The notes beneath the pieces are model-generated. The model saw only the letters and a list, made by a program, of their open reading frames with translations. It was not told where the DNA came from and made no database searches. From positions 806,001 through 870,000 of the forward strand of contig NZ_SODV01000001.1 in the NCBI RefSeq assembly GCF_004366355.1: a stretch of 64,000 nucleotides of DNA, given 5' to 3'. Positions within the stretch are counted from its first letter, which is position 1; each line of letters opens with the position of its first letter. Origin of the DNA: Dinghuibacter silviterrae. Lineage in GTDB: Bacteria > Bacteroidota > Bacteroidia > Chitinophagales > Chitinophagaceae. The translations under genes and the position numbers were made by a program. Shown here piece by piece: positions 28,179-35,521 of this stretch.

Positions 28179-28286
28179 TAATTTTTAGCAGCATAAAATG
28201 GCCTTGAAAATCAATGTTTTGTAAATTAATTTTCAATCGCGGAATCGAAGGACTAGTACTCTATAGGCTAAAAATGGAGGAAAAGG

Positions 28287-28532
28287 TCACTTCTCGGAAG
28301 TGGGAAGTGGACCGTTATAGTCGAATATGTCTTTGATCTCAACCCCGAGGGCCTTGGCTATCCGGTAGACGGTCTGGACCTCCACCTTAACCAACCCCCT
28401 TTCAATCCGGCTAATCTCGGAATCAAAGATACCCGTACTGTCTTCCAGGTCGAGTAGCTTCAATCCCCTGTGCTTTCGGATTGCGCGGATTCTGGCGCCC
28501 ATGTGCTGCAACTCAATGGGATATTCCTCCAT
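28287..28532 (-). CDS. XRE-family HTH regulator
   Basis: 81-aa Cro/CI-type repressor. The helix-turn-helix is clear: RIRAIRKHRGLKLLDLEDST, then a recognition helix in SEISRIERGLVKVEVQTVYR, then IAKALGVEIKDIF. There is no second domain. The last residues are PLPTSEK. It is encoded on the same strand as the MerR-like gene and is divergent from the 28896-30096 cluster, whose promoter region it probably controls together with its own. Confidence 0.9.
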   Translation of the reverse strand: MEEYPIELQHMGARIRAIRKHRGLKLLDLEDSTGIFDSEISRIERGLVKVEVQTVYRIAKALGVEIKDIFDYNGPLPTSEK

Positions 28533-28895
28533 GCAAAAGGTTTGACAGCCAAGGTCCGCGTTATTCGTAAAAATAAAATTGAGTTATACTATACTTTTTC
28601 AAACTTTCTATTATCTTTACAAAGTGCGCAAGTTTTGCATAGGCAAATCGTTACTTGAACAAAATCAACTAATTATAGTTAAAACATATTGAAATAACAG
28701 AATAAAGCGCGTTTTCTTTATAGCCGGTCCTCCAAACTGCAACTTTCAGATGACCACGGAGATAGGGATAACCGCTCACGACCTCCTTTGTCTATATTGC
28801 GAGATATAACAAAGGCATGGGCGTGGGCGTCCTTATGTGGTCAGGGTGTTGCAGCCCGGAGGACTCATGGGGATTAGCCCGCGCCTTCCTTTTTT
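28533..28895. other. 363-base intergenic region with structured RNA
   Basis: The first 150 bases are AT-rich and must hold the promoter of the XRE gene on the minus strand; a TATCTTTA box at 28612-28619 may serve the plus strand. The rest is occupied by the long hairpin described separately. No protein gene is seen. Confidence 0.6.
28727..28864 (+). ncRNA. Candidate 138-nt long-hairpin RNA
   Basis: One nested hairpin can be drawn by hand: 28727-28733 with 28858-28864; 28737-28743 with 28848-28854; 28751-28757 with 28837-28843; 28762-28767 with 28831-28836; 28773-28780 with 28822-28829; 28785-28791 with 28809-28815. That is 42 base pairs, two of them G-U, separated by small internal loops and bulges. 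The G-U pairs suggest selection on RNA rather than a DNA palindrome. It lies in the gap between the divergent XRE gene and the 105-aa gene and is followed by CC plus six T immediately before that gene's ATG. It may be a standalone RNA or a structured leader. No known RNA family is recognised. Confidence 0.55.
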
Positions 28896-29213
28896 ATGAC
28901 ACGCCTACCAAACAAAAGCAGAACCGACCTAACTAACAGCGCCATCATGGCCGCAAACCTCCCTCTCTACCTCACCTTGCAGGAAATGGAGGTACCAAGT
29001 AAGGTCATTGTCCAATTCTTCCATTCTCTTACCCTTGATGAAGCCAGGGAACTTGTCGGATTCGTTTTCGATAGTGCCGTAGGTCTCCCTGACGAACACT
29101 TCGAGGGCCAAAGGGGTCTTTCCAGGACGGATTTTCAGTTCTTGGGCAAAGAGGTTGTCCGGCTTATTGAGGCTGCTTTTTTACTCAGTAAGGACCAAAG
29201 AAACAAAAGGTAA
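28896..29213 (+). CDS. Hypothetical protein (105 aa), first gene of the small-protein cluster
   Basis: Unrecognised, soluble, mostly helical protein. The region LPLYLTLQEMEVPSKVIVQF followed by a LTLDEARELVGFVFD segment looks well folded. There is no signal peptide or membrane helix. An internal Met (residue 18, at 28947) is an alternative start that would skip a basic, low-complexity beginning. It directly follows the long hairpin and precedes the three paralogous genes by 10 bases, so it probably shares their transcript. Family-level function unknown. Confidence 0.65.
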   Translation: MTRLPNKSRTDLTNSAIMAANLPLYLTLQEMEVPSKVIVQFFHSLTLDEARELVGFVFDSAVGLPDEHFEGQRGLSRTDFQFLGKEVVRLIEAAFLLSKDQRNKR

Positions 29214-29223
29214 CAATAGGAGC

Positions 29224-29544
29224 ATGGAAAAGTATCAGGGGTATCAGTACACTTTGCCTAGCCCCCCCACGGTGCGGGACAAACGCTACAATCACGTTTT
29301 CAGTGTTTGGCGGACTGGTGAGCTAACCTCTTTAAATCGTATGTTCGAGATTATCCCCAAATCAGTTGTTGCGGACGATCTAGGAATGCACTACCATAGT
29401 TTCGTTAACAAGCTAAACAGGCCGCATCTATTGAATGTAAACCACCTTCTTAAATTACAATGCCTAACCGGCATAGAAATTTCCGCCCTTATAGGGTTGG
29501 CTGTAGCGGATATAAAGGAGAAAAGCCGCCAACAGATCAAATAA
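29224..29544 (+). CDS. Small HTH-like protein, paralog 1 of 3
   Basis: 106-aa protein. Start at 29224 is preceded by AGGAG, a rare clear ribosome-binding site here; the frame is open further upstream but overlaps the previous gene. The core reads RYNHVFSVWRTGELTSLNRM, then IIPKSVVADDLGMHYHSFVN, then KLNRP and a C-terminal helix pair. The VVADDLGMHYxxFxxKLxxP part resembles a Cro/CI helix-turn-helix with its recognition helix. The same layout recurs in the next two genes. DNA binding is inference from that resemblance. Confidence 0.7.
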   Translation: MEKYQGYQYTLPSPPTVRDKRYNHVFSVWRTGELTSLNRMFEIIPKSVVADDLGMHYHSFVNKLNRPHLLNVNHLLKLQCLTGIEISALIGLAVADIKEKSRQQIK

Positions 29545-29555
29545 ACCCACAAGAA

Positions 29556-29825
29556 ATGGACGACAAAGATCATCGTTACAGTCATGTGCATTCCGTCTGG
29601 AAAGCAGGGGATTTATCATCCTTCAGTATGATCTTTCGCATAATACCTCGATCCGTGGTTGCTGCCGATATGGGACTAAACTATGAGCGATTAGCTAGTA
29701 AGCTGGAAAACCCGTCTAAATTCCTTTTCAGGGATATACAAAAGCTCTCTACGTTGGTTGATATTCCATTTATGGACCTCATAAAGCTGGTATCCCTGGC
29801 GATTCAGGCTAATCAGCCCGCTTAA
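29556..29825 (+). CDS. Small HTH-like protein, paralog 2 of 3
   Basis: 89-aa protein (MDDKDHRYSHVHSVWKAGDL) beginning 11 bases after paralog 1. It aligns with paralog 1 over its length: RYSHVHSVW versus RYNHVFSVW, IIPRSVVAADMGLNY versus IIPKSVVADDLGMHY. After the HTH-like core the line DIQKLSTLVDIPFMDLIKLV matches the equivalent part of paralog 3. No membrane helix. The tandem trio suggests duplication and divergence, possibly of DNA-binding subunits that form hetero-oligomers. Confidence 0.7.
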   Translation: MDDKDHRYSHVHSVWKAGDLSSFSMIFRIIPRSVVAADMGLNYERLASKLENPSKFLFRDIQKLSTLVDIPFMDLIKLVSLAIQANQPA

Positions 29826-29838
29826 TAACCATTTTCAA

Positions 29839-30096
29839 ATGAAACAACCGGACTGCTACCGCATTTTAAGAGCAGCCTTTGAAGGAGACGAATTGCGGAG
29901 GGTTCGTGACATACCCCATATTGTCCCGGTTACAATTCTTACCAGGGACATGGGCTTGAATTATAACACCCTTTCTAAACGTCTCCTTGACCCCTCCAGG
30001 TTCACCGCAGCCGATATACTCCGGTTATCCGGCTTGGTAGGGGTAAAACCCATAGACGTACTAATGCTTATAATAAGAGACGTTGAGAGGCGTTAA
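29839..30096 (+). CDS. Small HTH-like protein, paralog 3 of 3
   Basis: 85-aa protein, 13 bases after paralog 2. Shared signature: VTILTRDMGLNYNTLSKRLL followed by DPSRFTAADILRLSGLVGV, equivalent to the DMGLNYERLASKL and NPSKF..DIQKLSTLVDI of paralog 2. The first part (CYRILRAAFEGDELRRVRDI) is more diverged. Same strand and spacing imply one operon with the two copies before it. The trio ends here, about 130 bases before the lipoprotein gene. Confidence 0.7.
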   Translation: MKQPDCYRILRAAFEGDELRRVRDIPHIVPVTILTRDMGLNYNTLSKRLLDPSRFTAADILRLSGLVGVKPIDVLMLIIRDVERR

Positions 30097-30225
30097 TCGG
30101 AAGAAGGAGCATAAACAATTGATTATCAGCAAATATTCCCGAGTGAAAAAACGGTATTTCCGAAATCGGGCATTTATTATATTGCATAGGCATAGGTTAT
30201 TTCGTAATCATAAAACCAAACCCCA

Positions 30226-30606
30226 ATGAAGCGTTTTCTAGCCGTTGCTGTTTTATTTGTTGCATGTAAAAAGGGTTCATCAGGGTCAAGTACTTCGGCT
30301 CAGGTCAAATACGAAGTCAAAACCTCGGGCGTAGCAAATTGGACGGGAAACTACCTGGATGCAACGAATTCCGCTACCCTGGTGCAAGGCCAAACCTCGT
30401 CGGACTGGATTGTTACCTTTACAAACCAAGTATCTGCCCCGAGGTATTTACAAATCCAGGTGAGCGTACTTACTCCTATGGATCCTTCTGTACCCGTCAC
30501 CGCTATTGCAATCATATATGTCAATGGGAAGATCGTTAAGACCGATACCGCCAGCGGGTACGCTCAACAAATTGTAGACCCCTATTCTAATTATCTATTG
30601 AACTAG
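30226..30606 (+). CDS. Small lipoprotein (MmpS-like fold suspected)
   Basis: 126-aa exported lipoprotein. The signal peptide is MKRFLAVAVLFVA with the lipobox Cys at residue 14, followed by a Ser/Gly-rich linker. The mature part is beta-rich (VKYEVKTSGVANWTGNYL, then IIYVNGKIVKTDTASG), similar in layout to MmpS-type small lipoproteins of Bacteroidota; that family assignment is tentative. It has its own upstream region of about 130 bases with AT-rich promoter-like sequence. It is surface or periplasmic cargo of the integrated element. Confidence 0.75.
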   Translation: MKRFLAVAVLFVACKKGSSGSSTSAQVKYEVKTSGVANWTGNYLDATNSATLVQGQTSSDWIVTFTNQVSAPRYLQIQVSVLTPMDPSVPVTAIAIIYVNGKIVKTDTASGYAQQIVDPYSNYLLN

Positions 30607-30706
30607 TGCGTTAAGAATGAAGTTTAAAAAATTGGTAAAAATGGGTTTTAAACAGTACAATTTCTCACTTTAAATCTCTAAATTTCAGCATATTAAGCAC
30701 TAGTAG

Positions 30707-31561
30707 ATGGACTTGGTTTCTTTGTCGATTTCGGTGGTGATTGCAATTCTATCACTAAAAGATGTCAATTTCATTAAGCATTGGCCTTTTATAAAGAACC
30801 TCAAACCCAAGGAGGCGGCCGTCGCAATATTGAGTGTAGTGGTACTAATTCTTTCTTATTCGCAAGGAAAACGAAATGACCGACTTCTTGTTCATAAACA
30901 GGCGCAAGCAGATTCTCTTCAGCATTTACGCGATAGTTTGTTTAACACCCATGAAGATTCATTATCAAAGGATTATGGCAAAAAGGTGGAAATAGAAACG
31001 CATAAAAATATAACCTCATTCACAGATGCTCTGGCTAAGTATAAGTTACACTATGATTCAACTCAAAAAGAGGTTGTTAAATCACTAAACGATTCATCTC
31101 ACAAGGTTGTATCTCAACCATTTGTGGGTTTATGTAGAGCAACCGTCGGTAACCCCCCACCTATTCGGCTAGCAAAGGAAAATGGAGAGGATTGTGTTGA
31201 ATTCAGTGTTTGCACTTTTGAAGCATTGGCCCGCCACATAAATTTGAAAGTTTATGAGGTTCCCTCGATAGGGGGAAATTTGGTTGATCCACAGATGCAT
31301 ACCGAAATGACCGATGACGTTAAAGGTCCAGGGACAGTTTCGACCTTATATTTTAGTATTAATCTTCAGGCTTTTGGAGGCAGCGATACAATTTTTATAT
31401 ACTTCAAAGGTAATTACCAAAATGTAGAGGGGACTCGTTTCGATATTGACCAAATGGAGGCATTTGTTCCGTTCGTAAACGATGGTAAACCATGTTTTCC
31501 GGATAGAAAGGGTCAAGTTCTTGAATACCTAACCGAAAAGAAATTGATAACGCATAAGTGA
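30707..31561 (+). CDS. Two-helix membrane protein with coiled coil and soluble C-terminal domain
   Basis: 284-aa protein I do not recognise. Two membrane helices occupy residues 1-16 and about 36-52 (EAAVAILSVVVLILSY), then a long charged helical stretch to about residue 130 (coiled-coil-like), then a beta-rich domain that contains two Cys in CVEFSVC. AT-rich codon use contrasts with the chromosome. It stands alone, with no overlap with its neighbours, inside the integrated element. Membrane-anchored sensors of similar layout exist in defence islands, but no motif supports such a role here. Confidence 0.7.
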   Translation: MDLVSLSISVVIAILSLKDVNFIKHWPFIKNLKPKEAAVAILSVVVLILSYSQGKRNDRLLVHKQAQADSLQHLRDSLFNTHEDSLSKDYGKKVEIETHKNITSFTDALAKYKLHYDSTQKEVVKSLNDSSHKVVSQPFVGLCRATVGNPPPIRLAKENGEDCVEFSVCTFEALARHINLKVYEVPSIGGNLVDPQMHTEMTDDVKGPGTVSTLYFSINLQAFGGSDTIFIYFKGNYQNVEGTRFDIDQMEAFVPFVNDGKPCFPDRKGQVLEYLTEKKLITHK

Positions 31562-31726
31562 CCTTAATTCAGGCGCTGCCTAACTCAACCTAAATTCTCC
31601 CTTTTGCTTCTGATCAATCCCCGATTGGCTGGTGAATTTTAGGTGCATAACTTCCATAAGCAATAATTTCAAATAATCCAAAATTTATACAACTAATTCT
31701 TACATTAGTAGTCTAAAACAACTACG

Positions 31727-32038
31727 ATGGAATATATGATTTTTGGTCATACTGTTGAAATTGAGAGCTTTGAAAAGAAGATGGGCAGCGTTTTCGAGGT
31801 AAAGGCTTCCGGGAGCATTGAAGAAATTGGGCTTCCGCGTCAATTCCTTTTCCAAGCCCCTGATAAAATTTCGACCGAAGTTTCCGAATACGGCTTACTC
31901 CCCGAGGGTCAGAATACACCTGAACAAGGCATCCTGGCAGATTTCCTACTCAGATCCATAGTGCATGGTGAGCTGGTAGAGCAATTCTCCTTTGATGGAC
32001 TGAACTTCCCTTGGGCACGTTTTTACAGAACGAATTAG
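31727..32038 (+). CDS. Hypothetical protein (103 aa)
   Basis: Soluble protein without recognised motif: MEYMIFGHTVEIESFEKKMG, a SGSIEEIGLPRQFLFQAPDK middle and a WARFYRTN end. No signal peptide or membrane helix. It lies 10 bases upstream of the 110-aa gene, on the same strand, so the two are probably one operon. Confidence 0.6.
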   Translation: MEYMIFGHTVEIESFEKKMGSVFEVKASGSIEEIGLPRQFLFQAPDKISTEVSEYGLLPEGQNTPEQGILADFLLRSIVHGELVEQFSFDGLNFPWARFYRTN

Positions 32039-32048
32039 AACTAGGGTT

Positions 32049-32381
32049 ATGAACAATTCCAAGTGCAAAGACCTTAACGACATAGTGAAGGAGTATAAGC
32101 CCAAAGAGGTGGAGCCGGTGAGCCGACTTCAACTAATGGACATATCTCACTGGAAGGCCGACGGGGTTATATCAGGGGGGCCACCCGCGATTGGTTTCCA
32201 AAGACTTTCTTGTTCTGGGTACCAGGCAGGCAAATTCTTACTTATGGCCGTCGAGTACGACGAGCAAAGCAAATGGATGGAAAGAATTGCGAGTTTGAAA
32301 CGCATTTTTCCATTCATACAAGAGTACTATCGGGCCTACATCAAGCCATTTGACGGTACAGATATCGTCCTCTTCAACTAG
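32049..32381 (+). CDS. Hypothetical protein (110 aa)
   Basis: Soluble protein of unknown family, beginning MNNSKCKDLNDIVKEYKPKE. A Gly-rich turn (ISGGPPAIGF) sits in the middle, and the C-terminal half is helical (WMERIASLKRIFPFIQEYYR). It is the last coding gene of the integrated element before the structured noncoding region and attR, and is likely co-expressed with the 103-aa gene. Confidence 0.6.
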   Translation: MNNSKCKDLNDIVKEYKPKEVEPVSRLQLMDISHWKADGVISGGPPAIGFQRLSCSGYQAGKFLLMAVEYDEQSKWMERIASLKRIFPFIQEYYRAYIKPFDGTDIVLFN

Positions 32382-32411
32382 GGCAAAAAACGCCATATGT
32401 GCGTTTACATT

Positions 32412-32597
32412 CCCCTAGTATGACTGCTCCCGGGGTTATAACCCTTCCGGCCGACCTACCCCCCTGGTCGGAGTCATGGGGCTTTTCATGTACTTGTGTA
32501 CAAATGCTACCTCAAAATCTGGGTCTATACGGTTAACTAACCGCTCGCGTACGTTCCCCTCAACTACGTATTATATAGCATTATTTGAGGTATAGCA
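32412..32597. other. Noncoding region with several potential hairpins
   Basis: Within the 590-base gene-free stretch 32382-32971 two structured segments stand out. At 32412-32481, CCCC/ATGA/CTCC segments pair with GGAG-TCAT-GGGG (32470-32481), enclosing the palindrome GGGTTATAACCC and a competing CCGACC/GGTCGG hairpin. At 32505-32597, TGCTA-CCTCAAA pairs with TTTGAGG-TA-TAGCA (2-nt bulge) and encloses CGGTTA/TAACCG. The first is followed by CTTTTC and may act as a terminator for the cargo operon. The alternative pairings resemble an attenuator. Next come the recombinase tail (32611-32733), attR, and then about 190 bases in which I see only a degenerate stretch resembling the recombinase 3' end. 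Confidence 0.4.
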
Positions 32598-32610
32598 GGG
32601 GATAATAAGT

Positions 32611-32733
32611 CTATCCAGGCCCCATTTTTTGCCACTTTCCGCCTCCAAACAACCTCTCGGTAACCGGTAAAACCCGCTTCAGGCTATATATTTCCTGTAA
32701 ATCAGTCCAAAAGTGGTTCGACATTCGTACATT
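32611..32733 (-). pseudogene. Displaced 40-codon C-terminal tail of the serine recombinase
   Basis: Read on the minus strand away from attR, in the frame that would join the recombinase in a circularised element, this segment encodes NVRMSNHFWTDLQEIYSLKR and 20 further residues before a stop. It has no start of its own. A second segment of exactly the same length at 35724-35846 encodes a clearly related peptide, which shows that this is real coding sequence. In the integrated state it is cut off from its gene. Confidence 0.7.
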
Positions 32734-32778
32734 AGGGGGAGCCCTCCAATACTTTGGGGCAGATTTTTGGTCTGCCCC
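32734..32778 (+). repeat. attR: 45-bp direct repeat, right end of integrated element
   Basis: Identical to 25464-25508: the tRNA 3' end (AGGGGGAG), spacer and terminator hairpin, but without the rest of the tRNA. To its left lies the displaced recombinase tail and to its right an older element remnant. Confidence 0.92.
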
Positions 32779-32785
32779 TTTATTT
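32756..32785 (+). terminator. Duplicated tRNA terminator in attR
   Basis: Second copy of the GGGGCAGA/TCTGCCCC hairpin, followed by TTTATTTTTT. It would end transcripts leaving the element to the right. Confidence 0.7.
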
Positions 32786-32971
32786 TTTCCATAAGTTATT
32801 GATAGCTAATCCGCTTTAAACTATTTCTTCTTCATCTTCCGGTTTGATAAATTTGATTTCGATGAATCTCACGAATGGTACCATCAATTATGAGGGCTAA
32901 TATTTTGAAGTCATATTCTCTTCATGACAACTGCGGAAATGATGATGGTGTTGTTAAAGATTTCTTCTGAA

Positions 32972-34321
32972 TTATGCATTTATAAAATCGATTGCCTTTT
33001 TCCATAGATGTATTTGCCATTTGTTTGCGTCGATCTTCGAGGATTTTTCTTCCGCAGGCGCTATTTGAAAGCTTGCCTCGCAAATTCTAAATTCTAAAAC
33101 CTGTCGAAGAAGGGCTAAATTTTGGCTATATCTGTTCCAACGGGTATCCAAGTATTCAGTCCAAAATGCCTTATGACATTCCGGATCATTATAGGAATTT
33201 AGCATATTCATGCTTCTCCAAATTAAGTGCGCATATAGTGCAATCAATTGCTCCGTTACATGTACATCTTTCCCGCGTATTCCCATTTCCATCTTACCTA
33301 AAGTATATCCGTGTGATTTTAAGAGTGTATTCTTTGTATATCCCTTAAACAAAGCAAGGTCTTCAGTATGAGGAAAATCCCAAACACCGACATCCTTGAT
33401 ACTGGGAGAAATTTTTATGTCTGTGTGCCTATGCTGATTAACGCCGTTTAACAAAGAGGTTTTGGCTGAATGGGGTAAATATGCTTTTTGGGATGGTCCA
33501 TCTGCCCTAATCCTTGGTGTTCCATGTAAAAAACAAGCTGTGGGTGCAATCCAACTGTGTTGTAGCTTGCACGCCATAGAGGTATATTCTGTTGCCTTTA
33601 CTAAATTGCCACAAAGCATGGCCAATCGGCCAGCTTCTTGCATAAGCCACGGATGTCCTTGTCCTAGTGTGAAAAGAACTGTTTCAAAAAGATCAAAAAT
33701 CCAGCGAATACTCGAATGACTAGAATTTATGGAAGCTAATTCCAGTAGCATCAAAGATAAATCTGAAACAGGCTTATGGGCTGGATAATAGAAAAACAGA
33801 TTTCCATAAATGTAACCGGTTAAATGGGTGATACCAATTTTATCCTGTGATCCATCTGCGGTTTTGGGTGGAGCCGGAACGTACATAGAGAACGGACTTT
33901 CGTCGTCAAAAGCTTCCAAAAGTGCATTTAATCCATGTAGACCGTGTACGAATGTATATTGATGTTGCTCTATTCTTCTGAATGTTTCCTCCGTTAAAAG
34001 ATTTTTAGCATGGCTTTTCCAAATTTCAAATCCTTGGATGACTCCACCGTCGTCACCACCATTCGTCGCGAAAATCAGAAGATTCCGTTTGGGAACTTCG
34101 TAAAGAAGGGGGGACTTAATTTGATATACATGGCTGCAATGCTCGCATGATACCTCACTCAAATCTCGTTTAAGAAGGAGATATCTAAACTCTGGCCAAT
34201 CATCTTCACATACAAGAAAAACCGCATCTAATTTTATAATATTGTTACAAGTACTGCAGTTTAATGCTATAGTTTTAGCAGCTATACCGTTCCTAGTCTT
34301 TATGTGGTTCGGAACGAGCAT
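32972..34321 (-). CDS. CpXC-domain-like protein, putative defence partner of the HNH protein
   Basis: 449-aa soluble protein. The N-terminal 75 residues carry two CxxC pairs (NCSTCNNII and SCEHCSHVY) in a layout like the CpXC domain, including the typical KSPLLYEVPKRNLLIF strand after the second pair. The remaining 370 residues are helical and unrecognised. It begins 3 bases after the HNH-like gene stop, so the two form an operon. AT-rich composition and location between attachment-site remnants mark it as acquired. A zinc-binding role for the N-terminus is inferred from the cysteines. Confidence 0.6.
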   Translation of the reverse strand: MLVPNHIKTRNGIAAKTIALNCSTCNNIIKLDAVFLVCEDDWPEFRYLLLKRDLSEVSCEHCSHVYQIKSPLLYEVPKRNLLIFATNGGDDGGVIQGFEIWKSHAKNLLTEETFRRIEQHQYTFVHGLHGLNALLEAFDDESPFSMYVPAPPKTADGSQDKIGITHLTGYIYGNLFFYYPAHKPVSDLSLMLLELASINSSHSSIRWIFDLFETVLFTLGQGHPWLMQEAGRLAMLCGNLVKATEYTSMACKLQHSWIAPTACFLHGTPRIRADGPSQKAYLPHSAKTSLLNGVNQHRHTDIKISPSIKDVGVWDFPHTEDLALFKGYTKNTLLKSHGYTLGKMEMGIRGKDVHVTEQLIALYAHLIWRSMNMLNSYNDPECHKAFWTEYLDTRWNRYSQNLALLRQVLEFRICEASFQIAPAEEKSSKIDANKWQIHLWKKAIDFINA

Positions 34322-34324
34322 AAG

Positions 34325-35161
34325 TCATTTTTTTATTCTATCAAGCAGTCGGAGAAGCGCTTCAGGCGATCTAGAATTAAATTTGAGAGAGAAAGGATTT
34401 GAAAATTCACTTGATAAAAAATCTTCACCCATAATATGCCAAGAAGCCTGAAGCTGAAGTATATATTTTTGGCCTTCAATTCCATCAACTTTAAGGAAAA
34501 ACCCCTCTGTTTTTTCTGGAAATAGCTCAAAATGTTTATCTGTCAATTCGAAATAAACTGTAGACTCATCTATTCTTACATATAAATAATATTCATCAAT
34601 TGGCGCTGCAGGGACCGCAGCTACGGTACTCATAATGAATTCCCTATGAAGTATCTTTAGGCCAAGCGATGTAATTTTAATTGGCTTTGTAGATGCATTG
34701 GTTACCGAGAATCTAACTTCTCCAATAGACAGATATTGATTTGGATTGTTTACTTTTCCTATATCAATGATAATAGAACCTGTATATTTAACTACCCCAC
34801 TGCCATACTTCACCCCTTTTAATCTTTCTAACTGAGCTTGTTCTGCCTCTCGCTTCCAGTCATTCAATAACTCTACGGTGTAATGGCGTTCATCTTTGTC
34901 GATAAGATCGGAGCAAAGACTACATAGCCAGATTCCATTAGTAATATGCTTTCTCTCTTCCAGGGAAAGATTTGATTTATATCTTGGTCCCGCAGGTGAG
35001 GCCGCCGTTATGTGAGCTGCGATGCCAATTGTGGTGGACTTTTCGATTGCGCTATTGGGACCGACAGTTGGACGTTTGCACGTGGGATTAGAACACATAT
35101 ATCCTACGCGCTTTGCGAGGATTTCTTTTGTTCGAGGACTGAAATCAGCGATTCGATTCAT
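34325..35161 (-). CDS. HNH-endonuclease-like protein with C-terminal sensor-like domain
   Basis: 278-aa protein. The first 95 residues match the HNH-type module found on many defence proteins: MCSNPTCKRPT, IGIAAHITAASPAGPRYKSN, LSLEERKHITNGIWLC and a final SLCSDLIDKDERHYT, then a WKREAEQ helix. The zinc Cys pairs and the first catalytic His are present; the last His of a strict HNH site is not, the position being Ser (CSLCSD), so activity is uncertain. The C-terminal 170 residues are beta-rich and could sense a ligand. It is first in an operon with the CpXC-like gene. A two-gene anti-phage module is plausible but unproven. Confidence 0.7.
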   Translation of the reverse strand: MNRIADFSPRTKEILAKRVGYMCSNPTCKRPTVGPNSAIEKSTTIGIAAHITAASPAGPRYKSNLSLEERKHITNGIWLCSLCSDLIDKDERHYTVELLNDWKREAEQAQLERLKGVKYGSGVVKYTGSIIIDIGKVNNPNQYLSIGEVRFSVTNASTKPIKITSLGLKILHREFIMSTVAAVPAAPIDEYYLYVRIDESTVYFELTDKHFELFPEKTEGFFLKVDGIEGQKYILQLQASWHIMGEDFLSSEFSNPFSLKFNSRSPEALLRLLDRIKK

Positions 35162-35290
35162 GGAGGCTTTTTTAGGGCATAAACCGATTCAAATATTTGG
35201 CAAGGAAGTTCATTTCGACTGTAAGTCAATAATGGTCAACGAATTGAGGTTTATATTTCGGAAAAATGAGGGATTTTAATTTTATTGCTT

Positions 35291-35521
35291 TTACGATAAA
35301 ATGGCCTCTTTGGAAATGCCCAAATGCATTGAAACCTCGGATAAAATAGCATTTAAAGTTCCAACCTTGATTGGTGTATGGTTGGGTATTGTAATGTGGT
35401 GTTGGCCGTTTCGATCAGTAGTCAGGCGAATATGACTACCTGTTTGTCTGGTCGGTGCATAGCCAAAACGCTTGAGTATTTTTATCAAATCGGAAGCATC
35501 CAAATCCCTGGGAATTCTCAT
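35291..35521 (-). CDS. hicA: HicA-family mRNA interferase toxin
   Basis: 76-aa toxin of the HicA/YcfA type with a dsRNA-binding-like fold. The N-terminus MRIPRDLDASDLIKILKRFG leads to the active-site region GSHIRLT, with the catalytic His in the conserved GSH, followed by ITIPNHTPIKVGTLNAIL. It overlaps the upstream antitoxin gene by 4 bases (ATGA). It cleaves mRNA when not neutralised. Full length for the family. Confidence 0.88.
   Translation of the reverse strand: MRIPRDLDASDLIKILKRFGYAPTRQTGSHIRLTTDRNGQHHITIPNHTPIKVGTLNAILSEVSMHLGISKEAILS

Larger units (their letters stand above)
25464..32778. mobile_element. Integrated element of about 7.3 kb in tRNA-Asn (serine-recombinase driven)
   Basis: The element is bounded by perfect 45-bp repeats and starts with its recombinase gene at attL. 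Cargo: leader ORF, MerR-like regulator, XRE regulator, a long structured RNA, a 105-aa protein, three tandem paralogous small proteins, a lipoprotein, a two-helix membrane protein and two unknown proteins. Base composition is visibly more AT-rich than the flanking chromosome. No conjugation, relaxase, replication or phage structural genes are seen, so it is a small integrative genomic island rather than a phage or conjugative element; how it moves between cells is unclear. Right-hand boundary: the 40-codon recombinase tail abuts attR. Confidence 0.88.

Noticed and set aside
28727-28864. 6S RNA or SRP RNA
   Set aside because: There is no large central bubble as in 6S RNA and no conserved SRP apical loop; location inside a mobile island also argues against a housekeeping RNA.
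25464-32778. Prophage or integrative conjugative element
   Set aside because: No capsid, tail, lysis, relaxase, coupling or mating-pair genes are present; only a recombinase, regulators and small cargo genes.
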